Positions 1-11,900 of a DNA stretch of 64,000 nucleotides are shown piece after piece. The notes under the pieces were generated by a model, which searched no databases, had not been told where the DNA came from, and worked only from the letters and a program-made list of their open reading frames with translations. The stretch spans positions 20,497,662-20,561,661 of the forward strand of contig OZ020252.1 in the NCBI GenBank assembly GCA_963971285.1, read 5' to 3'. The DNA is from Astropecten irregularis. Lineage: Eukaryota > Echinodermata > Asteroidea > Paxillosida > Astropectinidae. A program made the position numbers and the translations under genes. Position 1 is the stretch's first letter, and every line of letters begins with the position of its first letter.

Positions 1-1966
1 GTTAGTGATAATGAAAAATCACAGACTTCACATTGAAATGGAGTTAATTTCCCATTAGATATCTTTAATTTCATAAATACAGGTTATATATGAAATTACA
101 AAAAAACAAACACTTTGAATTCAATAATATACATAATTGATATTATTGTGCACAATAAATACAGGATTTGTGATATTCAGATTCTTACAAAAAAGTGATG
201 ACATAAACCAGGTAATTCTTGAGACCAATGTGTCCACTAAGGAACTGTCGAATTTTCACTCCAAGGTTTGTTGGTCTAAGAAATATCCAGGCAGAAATTA
301 AAAATATGGTGAAGAATTCTCCGTTCATGCTACATACACGGAGACACGATCTGTACTTGACATTTTTCTGGATCCAGTATCCTACCCAACATTACTGCAC
401 AGAATTGCACTGCCGAATAATCAGTTAGCAATTTTTGTTTTGCTGAGCCTGAGCAAAAAGTTTGCCGAGTACCAGCCGCTAGTATTAATCATTGCAAGGG
501 ATTTGTATTACCAGTGTATGCCGAGCACAAAATGTCTCTGTGCAGGCAATTTATTTGGCTTAGCTGCTCTTTGAAAATCGGCCTGTGATAAACTAGATGT
601 CTTTTTACAGTGTGGTAATGAATTACACTTGAAATTGACTAAAATACAAGGTTTAAAAGCTTTATCGTGATTGATGAACAAGTTGTTTTGGGTGCTGAAC
701 ATCTTAATGTGTAGACCTTTTCTATTGTGCTTTGATTCCTGATGTTGTTATTATATTAAAAGGTATTAATCAGGAGATGATTAGTCCTTGGTAAAATATA
801 CGAACAGCCTTGTACATGGTCTGTAAAGCCCTGATGCTGTTCCTGTTGCAAGGATGCATCGTGTCTACCATCTTAGGACTTGACATTCTTCCCCATTGAG
901 CATCAGGTTTTCTTAGAGATCCTCAAAGCAGGACATTCCAGTTAAAATCCCAAAGAGATGTCGTTGGGCATTTAGGCAGCCCACGACACTGCTTGTTAAA
1001 TTGTGAACTCCAACCATGTCTTGTTTCACGCCAACAAGGCAGTCTTGCTGAAAGGTTTAGATTTCATACATGGGAATCACAGGATTCCTCCCGTAATTAA
1101 TTATGTTTGTTGTCACTACTGATCAACCAAACTGAACAAGATTGCTTATAACTAGTGAACTTGTCAGCCAGGAGGACTGGTTGTTAACTCAAAGATTTCA
1201 CCTGGACTACAGTATTAAGTACACTCATCCACACTGGGACTAACCTACCGTACTGTGTAAAGAAATAAACTAGCTTTGGCACATGTATGAAATGTTGCAC
1301 AAGAGACCTGGGCTACTGCTTAGTTTCATCAGTGCCCATATTGTTAAGTTTTATAAAAACACATACACCATATAAAGGACTTCATACTATTAGGCTAAAC
1401 ATCAAGTGTGTATACCAGTATTGAAAACTATTTCACGGTAGAAAAAACAGTATTCCTGACATTACATTGACTATATAGTAATTACATTACACGTTGTCCA
1501 ATATGTTTTGGAGATTACCAAAATATGAAAAGAGTGACATAGGGTCTGTGCTAAATACTTTCCTAGCTATCTTTGAAAATCTGTATCTAGGATTAATGTT
1601 TGAATACTAAAGAGGTTGTAGCTAGCACTGTACACCCTTGCCTTAAATTTGATAACTGTAACGGCCAAGGAAGAATGAAAAGACTATGCCATGGCCTCTG
1701 GGATACTATACCCATAGCAACCAACTGTCTATCCCATAGCAACCTTGAGGCAGCACAGTGAGAGCCATGTTTGGTTATGATGCATTGTCACATTGTGCAG
1801 AATCCGTGTGTGTGTGGTGTGTTATAAAACACTAACATGGGTGCTATGAAGTGCTGTACAGTACAGTAACAAAAAATAGGAATATTCTAATTTCCTAACC
1901 ATCCTAACTTCTCCATTGTTCATTCCAAAGTATCGTAAGATTTTGATGGATACTGGAACAGGGGTG
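1..1966. other. No gene seen
   Basis: AT-rich sequence with many in-frame stops on both strands and no recognisable domain or repeat family member. Confidence 0.6.
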
Positions 1967-2100
1967 GATTTCACTAAACTCATCGTAACTTGCTATCAAT
2001 CGTAGGACTTGTGATGCATTGCAGCCCTACGTAAGATACGATTGGTTATCCTTCGTAACTCGAGTTACGATCGATCGTAGGGCTTCGTGAAATCAACCCC
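1967..2100. repeat. Palindromic MITE, family D copy 1
   Basis: Imperfect inverted repeat. The left arm has TTTCACTAAACTCATCGTAAC and the right arm the complement of CGTAACTCGAGTTACGAT plus the end GTAGGGCTTCGTGAAAT. A second copy lies at 22852-22990. Confidence 0.75.
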
Positions 2101-4264
2101 AGATATAGTCCATGAAGAATAACTCCACATGGTGGGGAATTTTAGTCCAACTTGGTCCATGTCCAAAGCATGTGTTTCAGTGATGCTATGCCACATTCTA
2201 TCTTATAGGATTCAATTGGAGAAATCTAGGAAAAACAAGTCTACAGGGTTTAATTAGGTTAGTATAGTGTACAAAAAATTGGGGTGAAGTGGTTTTTTAA
2301 ATACAATCTTTGAAGAAAAAAGTGCTGAAAGATCTGTGAAAACAGAGGTCAATTTGTTTATGAATACATATTTTGTTTATATATTAAACCTCACTGAAAG
2401 TCAGATTTAAATTGCCAAATTATAAGTGAAATAATCCAACATGTTTGTTTCCGGTTTTAAAACAACTTCATTTTGAGTACAAATCAATTTGTAAATATCT
2501 GTTGTTACAGAGAAATGAAATGTTCCGTTTTTGTATCCGGCATTTTGTTTTAAAATTGACTTAAAGTGGCTTTACTGAAACATCACCAGTAGTTTTTGAT
2601 GAAAACAAATGAAAATCTATGAACAGCTGAAGAGTTTTTCAAAGTAATCCCCGATATTTTGGTGAAAGCTGTCCGATAACCGTAAAGAAAACTCCCAAAA
2701 TGCAAGTCCCCTACCTTGCCTCTGATCTAGAACTTCTCTGTATATGATTACCATAATCTGCATGATACAACTGTACACGAGGTTGCAATATACAATTTAT
2801 ACTGTATTTACACGTTTCAATCTGTCAATTTAAAAAGCACCTTGAGAAACAATACATAAATATCAGTTGTACATACATATACAAGTGATCAAACTATACA
2901 TATTTAAAATGCTGACTCGACTGTTGTGGATTATATACTGCAGACCAAAGATCTGACTTGTAAACAAAAATGAAGAAAATCTGAGATTTTCTTGTTAAAT
3001 AAAATTTTCTATTAAAAAAAAAGAAAAGAAATTAATACTGTCAAATACAACTTATATAAATAGTTTGGAAAACAATAAAAGTGGTTAATGTTCACCAGTG
3101 CAAATTGTGTTTAATAAACAAGTTTTTGTTTACATACCGGTAAGTGCTTTTCAGAACTGAGTCACTACTGAAAATGAGGTACTTTTTGAAGAGAATTCTC
3201 GCAGGACATTGTTTCTTCCTGACATTTTCATGTTTTTGCAATTGAAAGCAGAATTTTTTTAAACTGATACATGCAAAGTGATTTCAGTTATATTATAAAC
3301 ATACATTGTTTTCATTAGGACCACATGCCATTGGGTTGGTCATGAGTTCCGATCCTGCGCCAAACAACCACAGTCATTAGGCTTTCAGCTTGTATTGTTA
3401 TTCTGTCAGTAAGTTGACAATGGTCAGAGTGTGATTACTGATTACTGGTATTGGTTGTTACTGGTCGGCGTATTTTTTTGAAATAGCATAAATGAATGTC
3501 TTTGTCAGATATTCTCTTACTCTGTGCATTTACCTGTTTGTATATCTAGTGACATGTACTGGAAGTGCCTCATATTCCAATGGACTACTATGTATTTGGG
3601 AGCAAGAAATATCCTTGGGACTTTGAAGAGCATTCTGTCTTGAAATTAGTGATCTATGAGGCAATTGCATCAGCAAAATTTGTTGTTTTTGCAAAAACTC
3701 AACCTGCTTTGATAGTCGATAACTCTTGGATGAAATTGATAGTGATAGTGCTTGAATGATATACGACAGTGGTCGAAAGACAGAGCGCCCTCTAGACCGA
3801 AGAACGTCTGCTGGGAAGACCACAGGTCCAGCTGATGTGGTTTCTCTGCGAAGCAAGGCAGGAATCGTAGTTTCACTGAAGTGGACAAAAGATGACCAAG
3901 AAGGACTACACTGATGTTCTTACGATGACGAATCATGGTTTTGCTGTTAGCAGATAGAAGAAAGACCACCCACACAAAACTACTCTGATGCTCATTACAA
4001 TGATGGCCATCTTTTGACGATTGAAGCTGGACTGCATGCTTGTTACACCGGTTCTTGGGAAATACGATGAAAAGTTGCGATGGAAGTTGGATCCGAGTGA
4101 CAGTCACTTGTCCAGACTGGAAACTTGTAGGCCCGTCATCAGACAAAGCTGGTAGACGCTACATACAGTAGATGTTAATGCCCAATACAATTCCTATGAA
4201 ATGTTACTTTAAACACAATTCGTCAATTGAGGAATCTGCCATCATGGTTTTTGTATTTTGCTTT
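2101..4264. other. 3' flank of the collagen gene, no gene seen
   Basis: Low-complexity AT-rich DNA to about 3300, then a slightly more GC-rich block at 3530-4150 with overlapping frames on both strands that show no known domain. Confidence 0.55.
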
Positions 4265-4270
4265 TTTATT
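4265..4270 (-). terminator. Possible polyadenylation signal of the collagen gene
   Basis: An AATAAA on the minus strand lies about 590 nt beyond the collagen stop codon. No closer AATAAA was noticed. Position and motif fit a short 3'UTR, but nothing else supports it. Confidence 0.25.
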
Positions 4271-4858
4271 ACACAAATCCATTGCTGAGACGTTTATACA
4301 CGTATCTCATCAGACCGTAGGTTCGGTAGTCACTTTGTACATAAGCTGCAGGATTCATAATGATTATGGACTCTGTGATGGTTCGTATATTTCCATCAGT
4401 GATGTGGCAGTTTACATGCACTGTCATCATATTACATACACAATGGGCTGTTCAGTGATCTCAGCTCTCTCTATTTTGGGCGTTCAATCAATCCGGCATA
4501 TATATCCCTCTGGTACCAAGCATGTTACAACGAGGCATGAGCACGGATACGGCATTGTATCTTTGCCGGTAGCTACATGTAGCACGATCAGGCATCCAGC
4601 TCTCTACATCCGTTTCTCTGTCTGAATGGATGTTCATACTGATGCAAGCATCCAATTGCTATGGTAACAGACCGGTAACCAACGACCCGACATGCTGCTC
4701 ATCCGAGAGTGACACTCTTGCTTGTTGCTGCATGCATCCACTATCCAAACACAACGTTTCCTTTTCATTCCAACGTGTTCCCAAACAGTCCCCCATATAA
4801 AGGGACTGATATTTCTGAGCATTATACGTCACTGTAATATATAGTCACAGTCTTTGTG

Positions 4859-5907
4859 TTAATCCGGCGGCAGTTGCCTTTTACGACGTCGGACAACCTT
4901 ACAGTCCCCCGTGTCTATCCGGCACCGGTCTGTGCACCGTAATGTCCCCATGGTTTCATACCTAATGGGACATAAGATGCAGAATGACAAGTTTTAGTGG
5001 TTGGTTAGGACATCAAACCTGCCTGGATTACAAGGACTGTACTTCATGTAACAATATGCCTACGGAAGAAATGTAACAGGCTACCAGAGGATGGTCCAAA
5101 CGTTGTCCATATCCTAAATTCTGGCATTGTTACCACTCCAATTGTGCAGTGTTACTATTATTACTTGTCATTTATCCATATACTTACTCTGAGAAGTAGT
5201 AGTCACACGTTCTGCCGTTGAATTCGAAGGTGTCACATTCCTCTACTCCAGTCTGTCTGTAACCATCACCGCAATATGATCTCCGACAGTCTGAAAGAAA
5301 GCAACATGTCAACATCTGGTGACCCGGCTAGTCAGGAGAATATGCACGTATGCTGGCACTGCAGTTAGCCTACAGTGCTAGTAACCAACAAGCCTCATTA
5401 AATATAATCTCATAACTGACGCATATCATGCCATTTATATGGCTGATGACTATATAGTATGTCCCCCAAAAAATGATACCCATTTTCAAAAAAGTATGAA
5501 AAGAATTTTTGTATGACTACCATTGTCACTCAATTGTAATGGCAGAAAAATTGACATTTCCAGACAATCAGTAATTGCTTGGTGATGCATGAATGGATTG
5601 CATTGAAATTTCGTCAGAGCTTGGCCTTGGAGATACAGAATGCAATAGACTGAAAATCAAATAGCTGAAAACACACAATTTCTTTTCATATTTTTTTTTT
5701 TAAATGGGTATCGTTTTGTTTTTTCGGATACACTGAATATCAGTAGTCTCATTGTTACTGGGATCTATTTCCTTTATTTAACATGATACAGTGCAACTAC
5801 TTAGGCTAAAACCAAAGATTAGTTTACTCACATATGCAGCTGTCCGTGTTGATATCATTTCCATCATCACACTGTTCATTTCCTTCAATCAAGAAGTTGC
5901 CGCAAAC
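4859..5907 (-). other. Collagen exons 12-14: C-terminal DUF4215/Myxococcus-type cysteine module
   Basis: Exon 12 (5832-5907) encodes [17 protein letters not shown], the hallmark of TIGR02232/DUF4215 repeats. Exon 13 (5188-5290) continues with [16 protein letters not shown] and a TCDYYF segment. Exon 14 (4859-4961) finishes with [14 protein letters not shown], the usual LxCxxxCxxDTxxC close of this module, then a basic RRRKR cluster and TAA. The two-unit order, first CDDGN and then CGDG...GVEECD, is typical of extracellular disulfide-rich repeats. Confidence 0.8.
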
Positions 5908-8900
5908 CTTCAACAAGCAAATGAATAAATGGATGAAATAATAATGAGTGATTCTGGTGCCCCGACTTGATTGCACTGCAGGCAATAACATTTAATATCT
6001 GTCCCCTGACTAACCTATGATGTCGCTACATGTTAATTGTTCACTGTTTGTGGAATGATCATGTGCCTTTATGTGCCATAACTGGATGAGAGGAAGTTAT
6101 CAGAACAAAGGGAGATGGGTTGTCATGGCAACATGGTATTATAGCATTACTCTTCCCTAGAATATAACTGCATCCTCACCGCTTGGTCATCCCCGCTGGA
6201 TTCCACTGCGCCTCCCTTATCGCCCTTAGGCCCTTGAGGTCCTTGAAGTCCAGGAGGTCCCATGTCGCCAGGGGGACCTGGTGGTCCCCTCGGTCCTTGT
6301 AGGACCTTCATACTACCCTCTACCATCAGACAGTTCCACTCGTCCGTGTCTCTGAAGTACAGCTTCTTGTCGTCCATGCGATAGACGATGGCTGCCTCGG
6401 CCCGGATGGAACGCATGGCTACCTCGTTGGGTACGATCACCACTTGCTGTGTCAAAGATGAGAGATAAAGGAGGGTTTTCCTAAACATTATACAAGAAAA
6501 ACTATACTGCTTGTGGTCAATTTGAACTAGCCTGATTTAGAAGGATTGGATTCACCAATTACGACATGGTTCCATAAAGTGCTGTCCTGTCTCCGTGCCT
6601 TCACACACTTTAGAAGTTAGGAGTAGCAGCATCTTCCCAAAGGGCACCCGACCAAACTGACTGGTACAATGTATACCAAGTTCTTTGCCGAACTCTGAAA
6701 CTTAGGCAGATGGTGGCTCGATCTGCACACCTATCACCATCTGTACGTCCAGTAGGTATTTCCTGATCTTATTTACCATACAGTTGGTTGCTTAGATGAC
6801 ACAATACCTTGTCACTGCTACAGCCAGGAAGTAATACTAGAAGAATCAGTTGTTATGGCTAGACTAGAGCATCAAGAGTTAATTCTATAGTGGTATATGA
6901 GTCACCTGTCATCATATGTACACTAACGTACTAACGTACCTAGGACCCTTTAGCTAGGTTATTGTTCCTCTTTTGTTTGGACTTGAAACTTTTTGGCAGC
7001 AGCTCCATTGGTTCGGTACATATTTTCAAATCGTGGACCTTTTTCCAATTGTCGACCAATTTGCCATTAGTCCAAGGTTTGAATGCCACTACAGACTCAC
7101 CCCCACCCTCATTGAACTTACCCCTTCTATAACCTTGTTGCCATCATCTCCCTTGTCCCCTTTAAGGCCTGGTGGACCTCTTGCTCCTTCGATGCCTGGT
7201 AGCCCTGTGTGTCCCGGTGGTCCGATAGGACCCAATGGTCCAACAGAACCTGGTTTACCATCTGAGAAGAGGAGGAAAAAACAAACCATAACATAGGGCT
7301 GGATAGCTCAGTGGGTAGAGTACTGATACAGTATTTAGGGTGTTGCAGGTTCAAATCCCGCTCTAGGCAATTTTTCTGTGTTCACTTTCCAATGACTTGA
7401 AATTAGCCAGTTTCCCCTTGTACATGTTGTAGTTATTAAAACAAAATGTCTTTCATCAGTCTTCTTGAAGTCTGCAAATAATTGAGAGTAATTAATGACA
7501 TCAAAATTTGTCTCAAACACGAAATGGAAACATTTCTTCTCCTTGTTTCGTTTCCACCAGTCTGGCACCTTTTAATGCTTTAGATGCAATGGCAAAGAGA
7601 AGGCTGTGTAAGAATAACTCACCATTTCCTGGTGGTCCAACCGGTCCGGGTAACCCCACATGCCCTGATAATCCTTGAGGACCCTCTGGCCCTACGGGAC
7701 CCCTCTCACCTGTATCTCCCTGAAACCACGACAAGAGAACAAGTTTTCTCTCAAAAACAGCCTTGACTTCAAGAAATGAAACTTAAAAATGTATCAAACT
7801 ATTCTTAAAATGATTACACAATCATGGAATTGTAATCCTAGGTACTTTAAGAAACAGGAAGACACAACTGAGATAGGAAGGTTTGCGGAGACACCATGTA
7901 TAAATTAGGACAGCCAGAGTACACTGGCTGGAACGTCAAGATCAAACTTCTCATCGGTTCTTTTCAGAACCACACTTCGAGAAAAGAATTTATACATGGT
8001 GTCTCCACAAACCTTCCTTTCTTATGTTACTTCCACCATGCAAAGCTTCAAATCCTAAGACCGTGCACAACTGGCCAAACATCAATTTACAGTTTACTGG
8101 ATATAACATGTATTATTCTTATAAGCTTTGCTTATAAGTTAATATCCACACACCCTGCTACATGTACATGTGTATAATTTTCATGAAAAAACTGTTTTCT
8201 TAAAAAAAGTATGAATGGGTATTTTTTCGTTGCAAGATGTTTCCAACATGCCTAACAATAGCAGTTACAAATCTACATGTACGCTGGCAGGTATCTTACA
8301 CAAAGTACCGTACATGTGGACGAAAACCTTGTGTATAGAAATCCATACAGTTATACAAAAGGTACACGGATATACCAAAGCACAAAGGTGTACACAAAAG
8401 CTACATACACAGCCACCATCACATAATGGTCCAATGAGACTTTGTATGCTCATTGGTGTTTTTTTCATTGAAATTTAAGTTTTATCAAATAATGTCCTTG
8501 GCTGAAAACCACATTGCTCTGAGAAAACTCATCAATTTTTTCTTTAAAGTGAAAACTGTCAGTGTTAGGAGACTTTGTTTATGAGATAATTGTCACTGAC
8601 ATCTAAATGTTCATGTACATCAAAGTTAGGTTACACAGTTAGACGTACCTTTTTACCCTTCTTGCCTGTGTTACCTTTAGGTCCTTTCCTTCCCGGCGGT
8701 CCCCTTGGACCAGGCAACCCAAAGGAGCCCTTGAATTATCAGAGAAAAATGGCGTCTTTTAATCTCTAAGGATCATGCAATAAAGCTAGCACTTGCTGGT
8801 GGTCTTATTTCTTTTTTATAACTGCAGGGGCCGATTCCATACATCACTAAGATTGACCTCATTTAAATCTTAACTGCTAAGCAAAGTGTGATGTCACAAC

Positions 8901-11900
8901 TTCTTTAATTCAAGATATAAAGTATCTTTAAAAGATCAAAAATAATTTTGGTCACTGGTTTTTACTCTTTTCTGGATAAATACAGCATTATAGGCAGACA
9001 ATTTTTAATGGAATGCTTCTACCATCACCATCTTCATACCCTGTAAGTTATAAGAGAAATCTGTGAAGATTTCTGTTCTGGTATGCTACCAAAGTATGAT
9101 GCTACCTTTAATCTGAGTGTTTTGTGAAATCGGCCCCGGGTCCTTTTTCAAAGGCAAAGTGACAAAAACACAGAGGGTGACATGCATACACAATGGAATA
9201 GGAGTTGATATACATGGCTGAGGCTATATGATGGCTGAGCACTGGCAAGGGAACATGCACGAAGAGACGAGAGAAATTGTATAGCAACGCTGACATGTAT
9301 GAAATTCCTTTCACTAAGCACGGAATCCCTATCTTGAAATCTTGAAATACAATACAAATGTATTGCCCAGATGTCACATGCTTCAATAAATTATTTTATT
9401 TTGAAATAAAAAAAAATAAAAAATTAATAAATAAAAAATTAATTACACATGCATCAAGGTTCCTGTTATTAACCTCTTGAGTCTAAAAAGTAATACCAGC
9501 TTTTGGAGCTTAAACAGCACAAGAAACTAATTTCCAGATCCACCTGAGGGCAAAGTTGAATGGCTTGTGATATTTTAAAAGTACAGTGATGACGATTTCT
9601 ATTTAACAGAAAACACCTACATACTCTTCAAAAATATACAATAAAATTCAAAATAACATAAGAGGAATTTAAATGTATGCGTAAGATTCTGCCAATCAAA
9701 TACCTTTGGTCCGACTGGTCCTCTGGGCCCGGCTGGTCCCCTTTCCCCTAGTTCCCCGGGTTCTCCTTTCTCTCCCTGTCAACAAGCAGGAATGACATAA
9801 TAATTATAATCATTGATCTTGTGATATCCAATCCTCCTGTTGAGGACTAGAGCAGGCTATAGTCGAAACGTTGAGACCTTACGCGAAGTGCAAAAGAAAT
9901 AGAAGTGTGAAAGTACGAACAACTCTTACATGGTGTTTCTGCAAACTGATCCACATACCAATTGCCTCAAATCTTTCTAATAATTGAATGACTGGGCAAC
10001 TGTGGGTGACTTATCCACAATTTGACTTGCCATAGCAAAATGGCAAACGAGGACCGGTTCCACATGGGTTAACAAGTCAGTGCTCTTATTATTTATCTTT
10101 AATATAAGGGTTAATATTTATCATTTCACAAAGTAATTTGGCCCTGTTCTTTGGCTGGTTCTTCTTATATCATCCTCTGCAATATTGAAATTGATTGCCT
10201 GCAGAAATTCTGACAAAATTATCATCAACTGTATAGAACAGCCTCAAATGTACAAGCCCCACCCAATTCCTTCATGAAATGAATTGGTATTGACCCAAGT
10301 AGAAGGGTCGATCATGTGTCGGGATTGCCGTCCTCATGATAACATTAACTGGCATTCCTGCATGGAAACACAGCTGCACAACTGCAAAGGGTTCAATAAA
10401 TTGATGTCCCATCTGGAAACGAACATCATGCAACAAGAATTTTAAAGTAACAACACGCCCTGCACGCACATTCCCCGCGGATGAGCTACATAAATCGCTG
10501 GCGAATGTCATATTTTACGATTTAATTCAAATCCTTATTCAATTTTCTCATTGGTTTACTGTTTAACTATCAGTGGCCACGCCTACATGTAACTAGACTT
10601 CAAAGTGAAGAGCTATCTAGCATTAAATTCAGTCTTTTATTGGAATTATTCCAATGCATTTATTCCGTTCATTATCCTTCTTGCCCCTTTTATCTACCAC
10701 TGGCCTTCCCCCCCCCCCCCCTCCTGCTCTTTCCCCCTTTTATTGCTCAGCTAATTCCAGTATCCATGGTGACACCATGAGCCATCTTTAGATCACCGTC
10801 TACATGTATGCATTGGCTGAAATAGTTGGATTCATTCAGATTCTCTACCCTCTCCCTCACATTTGCTATAGTCTAAGGGATTTGGCTTGATGGTTCTGCC
10901 TGTCTCTTTGAGATCCAGGCTTCATCATGAGCCAGACGGTATTACCTAAATGTACCTCTGAAAGGCCAGTGCCATCAATCATATACATCATGGCAAGAGG
11001 TTTTAGACATGAAGATCTTGAGATGAGATTGAGATGGTGGATGGATTCGGGGATCAGACTAGGGTCGGGCCGAGGGTAGGGTGACACTGGAATTATTACT
11101 GCTTTATGAAACCATCCATGGGGAGGTTGGGAACAGAGTCAGATGACATGCAAGGAGTAGAAGAACTAAAACAGTCTTAAACTTTGCTTGGAGTTAGGAA
11201 GACCTGACATTTTTGTCCTAGCAGGATGTTTCTCAAAGGATCCTGCTAGGATTGAACCGTCAGGTCTTCCTAACTGAAAGTTATATGTAAATCTGTGAGC
11301 ATTTCTGTTTGGGTATGTTACTCTAATCCTGTTCTGTACCTTTAATTAAGCTGTCTTAATTAAATTGAAAAAACAAACTTACTTGAGGCCCTTGTTTTCC
11401 TTGGTCACCTTTCAAACCTGGTTCCCCAGTCGGGCCAACGGTGCCAGGGGGACCCTAGAAGGAGAAGGGAAACTTGTTTAATCACTTGAAGAAATTTAAA
11501 AAACAGGATTCGTGGGGATGGGTCAAGAAGTACCTTTTACCCGCAACAGAAAAAAAATTGTATCCACAGGCTAGGTTTCCATGGAGATGAAAATATGCAT
11601 CCTTAGTAAAAAAAACCAAAAAAAAAAAAACATAGGCTGCATCCGAATCTATTGTCTAGAGCTAGGTCTAGGTCTTCACTCCATTGGAAATACGCAGAGG
11701 CACCAAGACAATAGACCTAGCCGTAGCTCTGGAAGCCCGTTTTGGACACGACCATAGCTTGTGCTCTCAACAGAAAGAATTGACTCACAGTTACTCATGG
11801 CAATATAACAATATCCACAGAAAAAGAGAGATCTCTGTGAAATATCATGTGTTTGTTTGTTTTTTATCTCAAAACCTTGAAATTCTTTTAGTTTGGCTAG

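Noticed and set aside
3670-4146. 158-codon minus-strand frame downstream of the collagen
   Set aside because: No motif; lies beyond the proposed 3' end and has a competing plus-strand frame.
7296-7369. A tRNA gene
   Set aside because: Boxes A and B are present, but the acceptor stem is mismatched and the sequence continues into a body shared with two other copies, so it is a SINE head.
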